Part shown: positions 1 through 9,739 of the stretch, one piece after another
Position numbering within the stretch: position 1 is the stretch's first letter
How the letters are laid out: the number at the start of each line of letters is the position of its first letter
DNA from: Gnetum montanum
Lineage: Eukaryota; Streptophyta; Gnetopsida; Gnetales; Gnetaceae
Reading direction: 5' to 3'
Assembly: GCA_015680685.1 (NCBI GenBank)
Contig: MNCI01019036.1
Span: 54,991 to 86,120, forward strand
Length of the DNA: 31,130 nucleotides
Made by a program: the position numbers and the translations under genes
Notes under the pieces: model-generated
What the model was told of the DNA's origin: nothing
Databases searched by the model: none
The model's input: the letters and a program-made list of their open reading frames with translations, nothing else

Positions 1-29
1 CCAAAATTATATTTTTACCACCAGACCAT

Positions 30-411
30 GTGAAATTAAAATTTCATTTCTGTAACTCCAATTTCGCATGTTCAGGTTTTGTATTTCTCTTCAGTGATGA
101 ATAAACTGCAACTCTGATTTATTGGCATCAGCTAAAACATCTCTTGGTTTTGCTAATTCGGTTGTACACCAATCTTATTATGCCTTCATGTCTCTGTTGC
201 CACGTTCAGTGGATTGGTATGGCGATAACGAATGCGTCAGGGTCGGGCACTGCTGCTGTTTTTGATAAGGTTATTTGTAGGTTCACCATTGCGAAGTCTT
301 CTCTGGAAGCAGTTTCCTAACTTCGTACATATCCCTGCATCTGGAATGCATTTTAATCAAAGCAGTTCTAATAATGGTATCTACATCAAAACCCTTTCAA
401 AAATCATCTAG
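30..411 (-). pseudogene. PPR (pentatricopeptide repeat) protein fragment
   Basis: Read on the minus strand from about 400 down to 285, one frame gives a stretch ending in ...RTALIKMHSRCRDMYEV. It matches the PLS-type PPR pattern 'DVxVxNALIDMYAKCGxxxxARKxFxxMPxxxxxSW', including the closing W at about 288, and a stop follows at once. Lower-numbered sequence (about 60-200) holds weaker, frame-shifted echoes of the next PPR block (VQPN, then LADANKSELQ and REIQ). The family binds organellar RNA through tandem ~35-residue helical hairpins. Only one convincing motif survives, with no start, no organelle transit peptide and no DYW tail, so this is a dead fragment. The core 285-405 is fairly sure; the extension to 30 is tentative. 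Confidence 0.5.
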
Positions 412-769
412 TGATAATTGAAAGTTGTTACGCCCCTCTGAATCTGCATGTTAGAAAGTTGTTCAAGCAATGAGACAGAACCAAAACATAGCAACCAAAA
501 TGTATTCCTACGCATTGCCGATGAAATTCATGAAACAGCACAGAGGCCAGTAGGGTTTGATGGTGTGATGACAACGCAATCACTCCTCAGCTACACGTCG
601 TGGACTACTACGCAGAATAAGAACTCGCTAATGCAGCAGCAATGCTGGAGAAGGGTGTAATTTAATTTGATGAAGATGCCCTAATATTATCAAGAAAATC
701 TGGTAATGAGACCAGGGTTTCAATGAAATGCTACTCTATTTCTATGTATGATATGTGTGGATGAGGGTT
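412..769. other. unassigned stretch, no recognisable gene
   Basis: There is a 70-codon open frame on the plus strand (448-660), but its peptide shows no motif I recognise, and neither strand continues the neighbouring RuvB-like or PPR fragments. Composition is less AT-rich than the sequence after 1.4 kb and similar to the gene fragments either side, so it may be more captured genic or intronic debris. Confidence 0.4.
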
Positions 770-774
770 TCGAT

Positions 775-900
775 TTTTCTCATCTCTCACTGCCGCATTT
801 ATGGCAAAGGAGGATTCGTCGCCCAGGGACTTGGCCATGCCCATGGCGATGGTGGTTTTCCCAGTGCCCGGCTACACCATTATAAGCACTGCATGACTAG
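775..900 (-). pseudogene. RuvB-like AAA+ ATPase fragment (Walker A region)
   Basis: The minus-strand frame reads HAVLI, then a stop, then PGTGKTTIAMGMAKSLGDES at about 895-800. The P-loop GxxGTGKT followed by (T/A)IAMGMAKSLG is characteristic of eukaryotic RuvB-like helicases, and GMAKSLG points to the RuvBL2/Reptin type. Those proteins are subunits of INO80, SWR1 and R2TP complexes. Only about 40 codons remain of a normal ~460-residue protein. The Walker A region is interrupted one residue upstream by a TAG, and downstream homology fades after 'FAINAAVRDE', where the family has FAMIAGSE. A fragment, not a gene. Confidence is high for the P-loop family and moderate for Reptin over Pontin. Confidence 0.6.
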
Positions 901-921
901 TGATTTTGTCACTCCTACTGC

Positions 922-1080
922 CCTGGTAAAAATGTGATTGTCTAGAACACCATGATTGGGAATGGATTGGAAGCTCTACAACTTTTTGGGCACTTTAGAA
1001 AATTAGGGATTCAACCTAATCAGATTACTTCCGTTCATGTTCTATTTGCTTGCATTGAAGTAGGATTTGTGCACAAATGA
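922..1080 (+). pseudogene. PPR protein fragment (PLS-type motif)
   Basis: The frame at 928-1080 reads KNVIV-stop-NTMIGNGLEALQLF, then GIQPNQITSVHVLFACIEVG and a TGA. This is the 'NVVSWNAMIxGxxxxGxxxEALxLFxxMxxxGxxPNxxTFxxVLxACxxxGLV' block of land-plant PLS-class PPR proteins, with the conserved W turned into TAG and the usual YAQHG segment partly deleted. The strand is opposite to the PPR fragment at 30-411, so the two are not one continuous exon. Non-functional. Confidence 0.65.
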
Positions 1081-1091
1081 TTAATTTTTCA

Positions 1092-1319
1092 ATCTTCGGA
1101 GAGAGCCTTCAGAACAGTTGATGTTGCCTTCAAAGTTGTTAAATGATAAATTTAAAACCTGAAGAAAAGTAAGGTTGGACAAAGACTTTGGAATAGGACC
1201 CGTAATCTTGTTATGAGAAAGACCCATGTTCTCCAGCTGTGTAAGCTTGCTGCCCAAGGATTTTGACCGGTTCCCATCAAAATTGTTGAAGGAAAGATTA
1301 ACATTGACCGCATTCAGCT
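1092..1319 (-). pseudogene. leucine-rich-repeat receptor fragment
   Basis: One minus-strand frame stays open for ~75 codons and shows three LRR units: NLSFNNFDGN, then LTQLENMGLSHNKITGPIP, then SLSNLTFLQVLNLSFNNFEG (quoted in separate pieces). The spacing fits the 24-residue plant-specific extracellular LRR consensus LxxLxxLxLSxNxLxGxIP found in receptor-like kinases and receptor-like proteins. No signal peptide, membrane segment or kinase domain is present nearby. It begins 12 bases after the plus-strand PPR piece ends, which is unusual for unrelated genes. Confidence 0.7.
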
Positions 1320-2465
1320 ATTCAACAATATGAATTGCAATGTTCCTGTTTAATCAATGCAAAAATAATTTTACCCTGCACCACCGGACTGCTGAATTTG
1401 TGTTGCTACAGAGATATGCTTTCCCGAAATAAAATGGATACAAAACCAATATTACTTGAGATGCTCTTTGATTTGCTACATATTCATATCATATAAATGA
1501 AACATATAAAAATTGGACTTCCTCCATAATCTTGCTAGACTTTGGTTCCATAAAGCCCAGTGTATCATAATATATTTATATATCTATATTGCTACCTTGT
1601 AAAATGCATTGCTTAGAGATTCATAAGCTTACTATAGGAATGGTGCTCCTATATATTTCTTCCTTAAATTGAAAGAATGTTATTGTTACCTTATTCTTTT
1701 CCTTTCAAACTAAAATTTTTGCCACTTCTCCAAAAATTCTTAACCAATTTAATCCTACCAACCTACTCCATGAAATGGCCAAATGTGCCAACAGGAAGTA
1801 CCTAGATCATGAAGCTAACCATAAAACACAACCTTCCAACTTCAACAAGCTTTGAGTTTCATTCATGCAACTCCTTGTTCATTCAAGCACAACATTTCTA
1901 CACATCTTGAACTCTTTATTTTCAATATTTATTATTGTAATAAAGTTTATAGTTCAATTTTTGTGCAAGTTATCACAATTTTTATATTGTGCATTCATTC
2001 ATAGATTAGGTCTGCATTTTTTATTCAAGTTATTTACCTTGTTTACATTCCCTAAGTCCCTAGGTGATCAGCAACACCATTTAGGGCAACTTGAATCTTG
2101 TTTCTTAAAGGCCCTTGGGATCCAAGGTTAAAACTGTTCCACTTGAGGTTTTTGGTTTTCCAAAAACCAAATTGTTTAGGCACTACACACCTTATTTATT
2201 TGATACTTCCTTCCTTAGCTTTTTCCTAAGCTATAGCTGAGTTTCTAAAATTTTTCATACATAGGATTATGACAAAACTTGATTATTTCCTCTTCATCAA
2301 TGCTCTTTAAAACTCTACTTCTTTATTTCTATCTATCTAATATGCATGGAAAAGAGGGTTATGTCTTACCATGCTACTACCATGGATTTTTGCTTCTAAC
2401 AACACCACCTAATCAAAACAAATCTTTATTTTTATATCACTTTCTTCTCTATCTTTTCATGCTTA
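1320..2465. other. AT-rich spacer, no gene seen
   Basis: Both strands are full of stops and no protein motif is recognisable. The only local structure noted is a short perfect hairpin at 2147-2168, annotated separately. The boundary between the host-gene debris to the left and transposon-derived DNA to the right lies somewhere in here but cannot be placed. Confidence 0.4.
2147..2168. repeat. perfect 9-bp inverted repeat, TTTT loop
   Basis: GGTTTTTGG and CCAAAAACC are exact reverse complements separated by four T residues. It is too short and isolated to be a terminator or MITE, and a chance origin in AT-rich DNA is possible. Confidence 0.5.
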
Positions 2466-5320
2466 CTCCAATGAGTCTAAGAGTATGGCATTGGTATTGG
2501 CATGTTCAATGACCAATACCCCCATATCCTTTGCATAGTTAAGAGTAGCACTTATTTTGTCTACATCAATTTTCTCTACTATGACATCTATTTTTATTAT
2601 AGGATCCTGGAAGGTCACCTGATCCTAATCTAATTTTATCCAGATTTTTTCATTTTAATTAAGAGAGCATTAGATTCTTTATCCTTAACTAATGAATGTT
2701 ATTTAATAAAAATAATGTCCTAAAATGACCTTCCCTTAGAGATAGCAAATTTATTTTTTCCTCCATGTCTTTTTCTAAACCCTTCAATATTATCTACTTG
2801 TCTTTGACATAAGCCAAGATTTTTCTTTTCATCTCTAGCAAATAGAAGAAAATGGTTAACTCCTTTTCACCCAAAATCTAATCAACAACAAAAATTTTAA
2901 TGTCACATCATTTACACTTAGTGTATGATGTGGAAAGTTTGGAGCTTGTCACTTTCTTTATCCACTTACAAACCTCAAAATTAGTCAAAACTAATTTTCT
3001 TGGAGGACTTATGTCTATTAGAGGAGGAGGAAGTTCAAACTTTGAAAGTTCATCTCTTTCTCCATCTCCACCTTCTTATTTTTCTTGGCCTATTTCATTA
3101 AAAAGTAAATCAAGGAAATTACAAAAAGTATGACTTTTTCTCTTTCCTTCATCTACATTTGATGAAAACAAGTTATCCAACAAGTCCTTTTCCTCCAATC
3201 TCATACCTTCCTTCTATCCTTCTTGAATTGAAAGTAGGGTAGAACATAGCCTTTTTACATCATTTCCTAGTCATGTCAAAACTAGAGATGATGTCGCATC
3301 AAAAACACTTAGCAAAAATTTCAAAAAAAAACTGACATAAAACACTTACTTATTTTTTCTTCTAAGTTTTTCTTAGAGATGCCAATTTTTGACATCTTTA
3401 AAGTGATCTCTTCCTATAGAATAGTGTTTCTTTTTTTGGATGCTTTTCCTTTCTCCATAGTTCTAGAGGTACTCTCAAAAATTGTCTCCTTCCCTACATC
3501 AGCATCCCCACTTATATTCTTTCAAAAATTTTCAATGGTTTTGAATATTGAATACCTAACCTCTTGTCTAGTCTTTAACTCTAACATCAAAGGACCTCCA
3601 CCTTCAATGTTGTAGGTAGACATTAAACTCTATAAGTGTTGGCACAAAAGGGGCTTGAATTCTACTTTCAAAGCAACTTTAGCTTGCTTTTCCCCACCAT
3701 GGCAAACAAAGTTATTAATACCTTATTAACCTGTAATAAAATCCAAAATTGAGCCTTATTATCACCATATTCTTCTTTCCTTTTTTATCCTCCTAAGGTA
3801 GTTTTTCCATCTCTTCAACTACGCCTTGACAAATCATTATTTCTTAATCAACTATCCTTCCTTGGAACATAGCCTTATAAAACCCATACAATCTTATAGG
3901 GATAGTTCCCATTTCTATCAAATTTTATTATCAAAGATTCTTTCTATGAATAAAGGAAAAAGCCTTTTTAGATACTTGAAATTTCCTTTATTCATGTTAA
4001 TAGTATTCCTCTTCTATGATCTCACCTACTCCTCTACTATTGATAGCTCTGCTAAATGCAACTTGGTGCTATTAATCTTTATTTCTCTTTTGGAAAATTC
4101 TAGCCAATACCCTAGTATAGCTAAATCCCAAGTGATCATCACTTGTTTCTAGTCTACAAAAATGACAAAAACAACCTTGTTAACTACATAAGTCTTTATT
4201 AGGCCAACACACTACCATACTAGGGTAAGGGAGCTTTATGCCTAAAGCAAAGAAAACTTCCCACCCTATCAAATCTTCCAAAATATTTGACTCCCTCAAC
4301 TTTAAAATATCACTTTTGGATACTTAGTGCATCACTAGTGTATCTCAACTCACACTCTTTGCATCTCCTATGATGTTAATGAATTTGGTATCATCATTGT
4401 CTATTTGACCTACAAACAAGCATTAGCTTCTATCAACTAACTATTCCTCTGAAAAATAGCAAAGATATAAAAATAGCTTTTAAAAATTTTTTGCTTACAT
4501 TTAGGCCTTAGGATAATCCTTGAGCCATTCGGCCATTCTGCATGCTCTTCCTAGACCTCATTCCATAACTGATGAAGCCATATCCTATTTTCATATACTC
4601 TCCTAAACCTATGTGTCCTTAAGATCTTGTTTTGCACATTGAATTGAGACAACAACTAAGATCTCAGATTTTGATGTTGTGATAAGTCTCGTAGTAAATT
4701 CTATACGAATTTCATGTAATCAATGCTTTGGATGTCTAGGTCATTGAACTTGTATCATAAATTCAAAGCTAGTTTCTTTAGGCAATAAAGGCTAACTTTT
4801 TTCTAATCTTCAATCTTTCTAACTCATCTTTCAACAAAATTCTATGTGCCTGCTGGATTAGACTTTGCTCTAGTCATCTATGACTCCAATAGCAATGTGC
4901 TATTGGCACTAAATTGTCAATATTTCTTATGGTTCCATAGTTTGACTAGATAATTCCCATACACCAAGATATCCTTAGTGAGCTCTTCAATATCTAACCA
5001 TATCTCATAGATAATCTCTATGAACTCTATAGAGAATCTAGGAAGGATTTTCTCCAAAGCTCGCAAGACTACTTCTTCTCATAAGCTCATCCAAATCACC
5101 ACATGAAAGTGCATGATGCAAAACTTTAATAATTCTACAATCCCTTTCCTTGCCCATAGATTTTGCAGGATTAATGTGTTGACTTCAAATAGTGGCTTTG
5201 TTATTATTGGACCAACCTTCCTTCATTTAATCTTCAAAACACTTCTTTCATCTACAAGAAAGAAGTACACTAGCTCAATAACAAGTAGTCTCAATGTTGT
5301 GGCATCCTTGCAAGAATAAA
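2466..5320 (-). pseudogene. decayed minus-strand coding region, unknown family
   Basis: On the minus strand, a single frame from about 3310 down to 2700 (about 200 codons) contains only about six stops and otherwise reads as charged, protein-like sequence, for example FNEIGQEK, DELSKFELPPPLIDISPP, KLVLTNFEVCKWIKKV and GLEKDMEEKINLLSL. The stops are TGA, TAG or TAA where W or Q would fit. Further open pieces on the same strand lie at about 3640-3320 (Lys/Glu-rich), 2627-2466 (VEKIDVDKISATLNYAKDMG) and 5201-4920 (EIWLDIEELTKDILVYGNYL), joined by frameshifts. Plus-strand translation of the same DNA looks random. I do not recognise the family. Tat-lineage retrotransposons such as Grande and Retand are known to carry extra antisense ORFs, which makes that origin possible, but no motif confirms it. 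Confidence 0.45.
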
Positions 5321-5339
5321 TAAGATTACCTTAAAAGCA

Positions 5340-5770
5340 CGGTAAAAGATATCAAAACATTTCATATTAAAATTTTTATCCTCTATGTCAATTCTTCCAA
5401 CTACTTATATGTGATGTGTCAAATTTAACTTTAACATTTCACGTCACTTTCCCTACAGTGTTTAACAAAAACTTCCAAGTGACAAATCTAAGTTTTGATG
5501 TTTCACATCAAAACAATCTATGCAATGCATTGAAATTTAAGTATGTTTGGTACAAATAACTTTGCATGAAACATCATTTCTTTGACACACAACATCATAT
5601 ACTTCTCAAGTAGTGTCAACTTTGACTTTTAATGTTTCATGTCGAAACTCAATTTTGACACATGATGTCACCAACACTTAGCATTTGGAAAAAATGCTTT
5701 CCTTTTACTATGTCAAAATCTCATGTTGAGTTCATCCCATGTCATGTTTCTTGTAACCAAAAACCTCAAC
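5340..5770. repeat. array of degenerate GACAT/ATGTC dyad repeats
   Basis: Roughly ten irregular copies of a ~20-30-bp unit with a palindromic core: TTTTGATGTTTCACATCAAA, then TTTTAATGTTTCATGTCGAA, then TTTTGACACATGATGTCA and CTATGTCAAAATCTCATGTT. Copies are close but not exactly periodic. The same kind of array recurs at 19750-20395. No ORF runs through it. Minisatellite arrays of this sort are known in the non-coding parts of Tat/Ogre elements, which fits its position against the A pol region. Confidence 0.55.
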
Positions 5771-5981
5771 AATCATGTTTTCTCATGATTTTATGAAAAT
5801 AATTATGAATTTGTTCATGAAAATATTATCTAGCTACCACTTGCTATTTTTGGGGGATTTCTTACTATGATATCACTTTCTAAAAGCTCATGTACCTAAC
5901 TCTTTCCTTTGACATAATTTTATTCTATAAAAATGATGCACACTCCTAAAATTTTAACATTCGTCTTACTTTTGATGTTTC

Positions 5982-7150
5982 TTGCTTACTTTTGACATTT
6001 TCTTTTCTCTTGATAGCAAATTTGATACCTTGATTCTGGCCCAGGTGAACATGGTAGCCTACCCAAAGTCTCTACTTCAACCTTTAATTTTGAGTAACCC
6101 TGCAAGTCAAGAGCATAGAATTCTAAACCCCTCCTTCCTTGACTTAGAGTCAAACTTAGCTTCTCTTGTATCCTATTTAGATATTATAGAACATGAGCTT
6201 ATACCTCAATTTTATTTCTCTTTCCTAGATCAAGATCCCCTCTTAATTAAGAATCAACTAATCAGTCTTCCCTTGCTAAGTTGTAAAGATGAACAAAAGA
6301 TCCTTCAACTTAGTATCTTTCTTTCTTCAAACCTTAGGGAGTCTATTTTAGAAATCTTATAGAAGTATTCAATTACTTTCACTGGGGATATAGTGATATA
6401 TTGGTCTAGATCCAAAACATGTTCAGCATAATATCATCTTGGAGGAAGGTTCCAAACCTATTAAACATAAGGATGGAAAAAATAGTGCCGCCATAGCTTT
6501 TACTATAAAAGAAGAGACAACAAAACATTTTAACATTGGATTCATTCGTCCCATTGACTATTCTAATTGGGTTTATGACATGGTTGTAGTTCCCAAGAAG
6601 AATGGTGGAATTTATATCTACATTGACTTTAGAGATCTTAATAAGGTCACCCCCAAGGATGATTTTCATTACTTAATATAGATTAGCTAATTCATTCTAC
6701 AAGATATCATGCTCTCTTATCCTTTATAAATGGTTTTTCTGGTTATAATCAAATCTAGATAAATCCAAAGCACCAACACTATATCACATTTATAACTCCC
6801 TAGGGAACATTTTGTTACACCAAAATGTCCTTTGGTCTCAAAAATGCTAGAGCTACCATGACTTTTATCTTTAATAATATGATATTGATATAGTTAATAA
6901 CTATGTTTACAACTTAACCATCAAGTCTACTTTAGCTACTAATCACACTTCTAACTTAGATCAAGTTCTAGCTTATTATGACAAGTTCAACCTATGATTT
7001 AATACCAAGAAGCATATTTTTATGATCCTTACAAATAAAATGTTTGGTTACCTTATCTCTAAAGATGGCATAGCCATTGATATTAATAAATTCAAAGCTA
7101 TTCTATATCTCATACCTCCTAAGGATATTTGAGGTATGCATGTCCTTCAA
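5982..7150 (+). pseudogene. element A: pol linker and reverse transcriptase
   Basis: The N-terminal part (5982-6362) is the protease-RT linker, ending in the stretch that normally precedes 'YxDVFAWSYxDMPGLDPxxVxHxL'; a shifted frame gives that block at 6363-6440. RT follows with GFIRPIDYSNWVYDMVVVPKK at 6540-6600, then FRDLNKVTPKDDF, NGFSGYNQI, ITP-x-GTFCYTKMSFGLKNA, and the strand at 7030-7090 (FGYLISKDGIAI). The catalytic YVDD block reads YVYN at 6902-6913, so both aspartates are lost. Several frameshifts and stops occur. The family copies retrotransposon RNA into cDNA inside virus-like particles; this copy cannot. The lineage assignment comes mainly from the downstream aRNH. Confidence 0.8.
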
Positions 7151-7194
7151 GGTTATCTTTAATCAATTTTTCATTTCATTTCCAAACTTACTAA

Positions 7195-7640
7195 TCATCT
7201 TCATCCTTTAACTTATTTACTTCATAAATTCACTTCCTTCATCTAGGATGAGGAGTGCTAAAAGACCTTTGATTTTATCAAAGAGGCCTTAACTATGCTT
7301 CTTGTTCTTCATCCTCGACAATTTGTTCAATCTTTTTATCTTTACCTTTTCAAGTATAACCATTTCATCTCTGTCATTCTCTCTCAATGACAAAAAGATA
7401 CAATTGATCTTCATGTATATTACATATCTTACTCCTTTTTATATTGTAAGACAAGATATTTTGATATTGAAAAATCTTGCTTAAGTCTAGTCCTTGCTCT
7501 CAAAAAATGAACGCACTACCTTTTAAATGCTAGGTTTTTACAACCTACAAAGATAATATCCTTAAGGTTATGCCTAATAATGCTTTTGATAAACATTGCT
7601 TAGCTTGATAAAATATTTTTCTTATAGAGTTTGATCTTTC
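7195..7640 (+). pseudogene. element A: RNase H domain (first)
   Basis: Pieces of the RT-connected RNase H region are readable across frameshifts: LHPLTYLLHKFTSF and DEECQKTFDFIKEAL (7200-7290), the block around 7300-7390 ending in ISVILSQ, where the family has GAVLxQ, then the 'DIEKSCLSLVLALKK' and 'HYLLNARFL' pieces at 7450-7540, equivalent to 'yxxiEKxxLALVxAxxKLRxYxxxHxxxV'. No intact active site can be assembled. Confidence 0.65.
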
Positions 7641-7743
7641 TTTCTTGTCTTAGCACTCTATCAAAGTTTAAGATTAAGCTAATCTTATCTCTTGTTCTAA
7701 AACAACTAATACTATACATAGCTTACAACTTGATATAAGAGAT

Positions 7744-8090
7744 TTAGATGATGTCCTTTATTTTGATGAAGCACACAAATCCCTTAGATCTAGTACAACT
7801 TGTATTCTTATTCTTTCTACTAAATAAGTTCTTTATAAAGCTTACAAACATGATTTTCTTTATACCGATAATGTTGCTAAATATAAGGCCCTCATAAAAG
7901 ATCTCTTGCTTACTTTGGAAAATCAAATTAAAACTAGTACTATTTACAATGACTCACAACTTATCATAAATTAAGTTAATTATGACTATGATTGCAAGGC
8001 TTCCCACCTACTTTCTTATATTAAAATGGCTAAGGAACTTTTCTTTTTCTACTCACACTTTGAACCATAGCCCTTGTTTTGAGAACATGC
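7744..8090 (+). pseudogene. element A: archaeal-type second RNase H (Tat-lineage marker)
   Basis: The frame from 7744 reads DVLYFDEAHKSLRSSTTCIL, then KAYKHDFLYTDNVAKYKALI, then TIYNDSQLIIN-stop-VNYDYDCKASHL. It aligns with the archaeal-like RNase H that Tat/Ogre/Retand elements carry between RNase H and integrase (consensus FDGaxxxxGxGaGxxL, TNNxAEYEAL, GDSqLVIxQ). Compared with that consensus, the acidic residue of AEYEAL is changed to K twice (both GAA-to-AAA type) and GDS is NDS. Two in-frame stops are TAA. The first aspartate (FDE) remains. Inactive. Confidence 0.75.
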
Positions 8091-8279
8091 TAACTGATGC
8101 ACAAGTAACTCTGGTCATTCATTGTGAGCTTGTTACTATGTAAGATTAACTTCTCTAGTCTATTTACTTAATACCTATCATGTAATCTTTCAACATATTG
8201 GTAATCACTATCAATGCAGGGTATGACAATTAGCAATATACTAATCTCCCTCATCATCTTACAACTAGGGAAACTCCCA

Positions 8280-9480
8280 ATAATCTTATGCCCACTTAAA
8301 AGGATGTCCTATGTAAACGTAGTCGGCATTTCCGATTAGCAAATCCCAATATCCTTTATTAAGTTTCTTCTACAAGAGTTCTTCTACATTGTCTTAGTCT
8401 TGCAAAGTCTAAGATTATCCTTAATCAGGTTCAGTTATGAGTTTATGGTAGATACTTAGGTTCATGCTCCTGAGATGCTTATATAACTTATTTAAGCTAT
8501 TGATGGCCACCCTTAGCCAAAGATCCCTATCACCTAGTTAAAACATGTGAAGTACTTACCAAAGACATAGTTCTTTTATTTGTGTTCCTTCACAAGAGAT
8601 CAACAAGTCTCAAATCACATGGTCCTTTCAAAAGTGGGGTTTATATCTAATTGGTATCATAAATCCTTCTTCATTTGATGGGCATCAATTTATACTTACT
8701 ACTAAATATTTCACTAAGTGAGTAGAAGTCATCCCTTTGCACTACATCAAATCCCATGTTATCTATTATTTCATCCTCAATCATATCATAGCTCGCTTCA
8801 ATGTACCTCCCTAATTGTAATCGACAATTAACCTTAATTTAAAAGTAAGAAGGTAGACTATTTTTGTTTTATGTACCACATCACCTATCCTTTTCATCAC
8901 TTTATCATTCTTAGTCTAATGGGCAAGCTGAGTTCACTAATAACGCTCTTATACGCTTTCTTTGTACCATGGTTAATAAAACCAAAGGTAACTGGCACTT
9001 GAAGTTGTTTCATGCTCTTTGGGTTTATTGTATAACATTCCATACAGCCACTAGTTGTACCTCTTACTTTTTAACCTATGGTTCTAAGGCCATCTTACCA
9101 ATCAAGTTCATATCTTGGCTCTCCATGTTGCTATGCATGATTGGTGTTTAGATCAAGACAACAACAATATGTCATGTGTTAAGTTGGACCTTCTCAAAGA
9201 AGATCAATAAGATGCTCTTCATCATTTACATGAATATCAAGCAAATATTCAACATCATCACTCTAATTAAGTTTGAGTTAGAGAGATCCATAAAGGTGAT
9301 CTAGTACTATGCTATTTTCCAAACTCCAAGAACATAAAGTTCTCTCCCAACTAACAAGGTCCTTTCCTAGTGATTCAATCTTTATAGAATGGTGTCGATA
9401 TCCTATCTAATATATAAGGCCATAAATTTCTAGATTGTATTAACAAGAGTTTTCTCAAGTGCTACTACTTGTAACCATGC
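8280..9480 (+). pseudogene. element A: integrase
   Basis: The zinc-binding part is visible as 'WPPLAKDPYHLVKTCEV' (about 8505-8560; the second Cys region is reached after a frameshift). The catalytic core begins with GLYLIGIINPSSFDGHQFIL (about 8637-8695), then TKYFTK-TGA-VEVIPLHYIKSH, where the TGA replaces the W of the conserved TKWVE. 'HPYxNGQAE' is eroded near 8915-8940. 8969-9090 gives NKTKGNWHLKLFHALWVY and the SYFLTYGSKAILPI block. The C-terminal part (9180-9480) has VKLDLLKEDQ, REIHKGDLVL, GPFLVIQSL and ends in NKSFLKCYYL at about 9470, the usual end of Tat pol. There are many stops and at least three frameshifts. Confidence 0.75.
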
Positions 9481-9739
9481 TATAGCACTAAACTTGCTAC
9501 CTAACTAGGACCAAATGAGTGTTCTCGTAGTAGTAATTTGCTATCTACTACATCAGAGTAATAGATTTTTTTTAAACTCTATTTTTTCTTAAACCTAATT
9601 TTTCTATCTTCCCTCTCTCTCTCTTATTTTTTGCTAATTCTCTATCTATTTTCTTCCTATTTCCCTATGCTATCTATCTTATTCTACTCTACATGTGTTG
9701 CATAACTAGTGAGATTTTTTAATGACTTCCTACCTCATT

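Noticed and set aside
448-660. 70-codon plus-strand frame as a small gene
   Set aside because: No motif, no supporting context, and it lies among gene fragments.
5340-5770. CRISPR-like array
   Set aside because: Units are degenerate, self-complementary and contiguous, with no constant repeat and no unique spacers of fixed length, in plant nuclear DNA.
5960-5997. Pyrimidine-rich tract ending in TAG just before pol, as a splice acceptor like the Ogre gag-pol intron
   Set aside because: The motif is weak, no donor or upstream gag was identified, and such strings are common in this T-rich DNA.
6406-6669. 87-codon minus-strand frame
   Set aside because: It is the shadow of the reverse transcriptase coding sequence on the plus strand, which has clear RT motifs.
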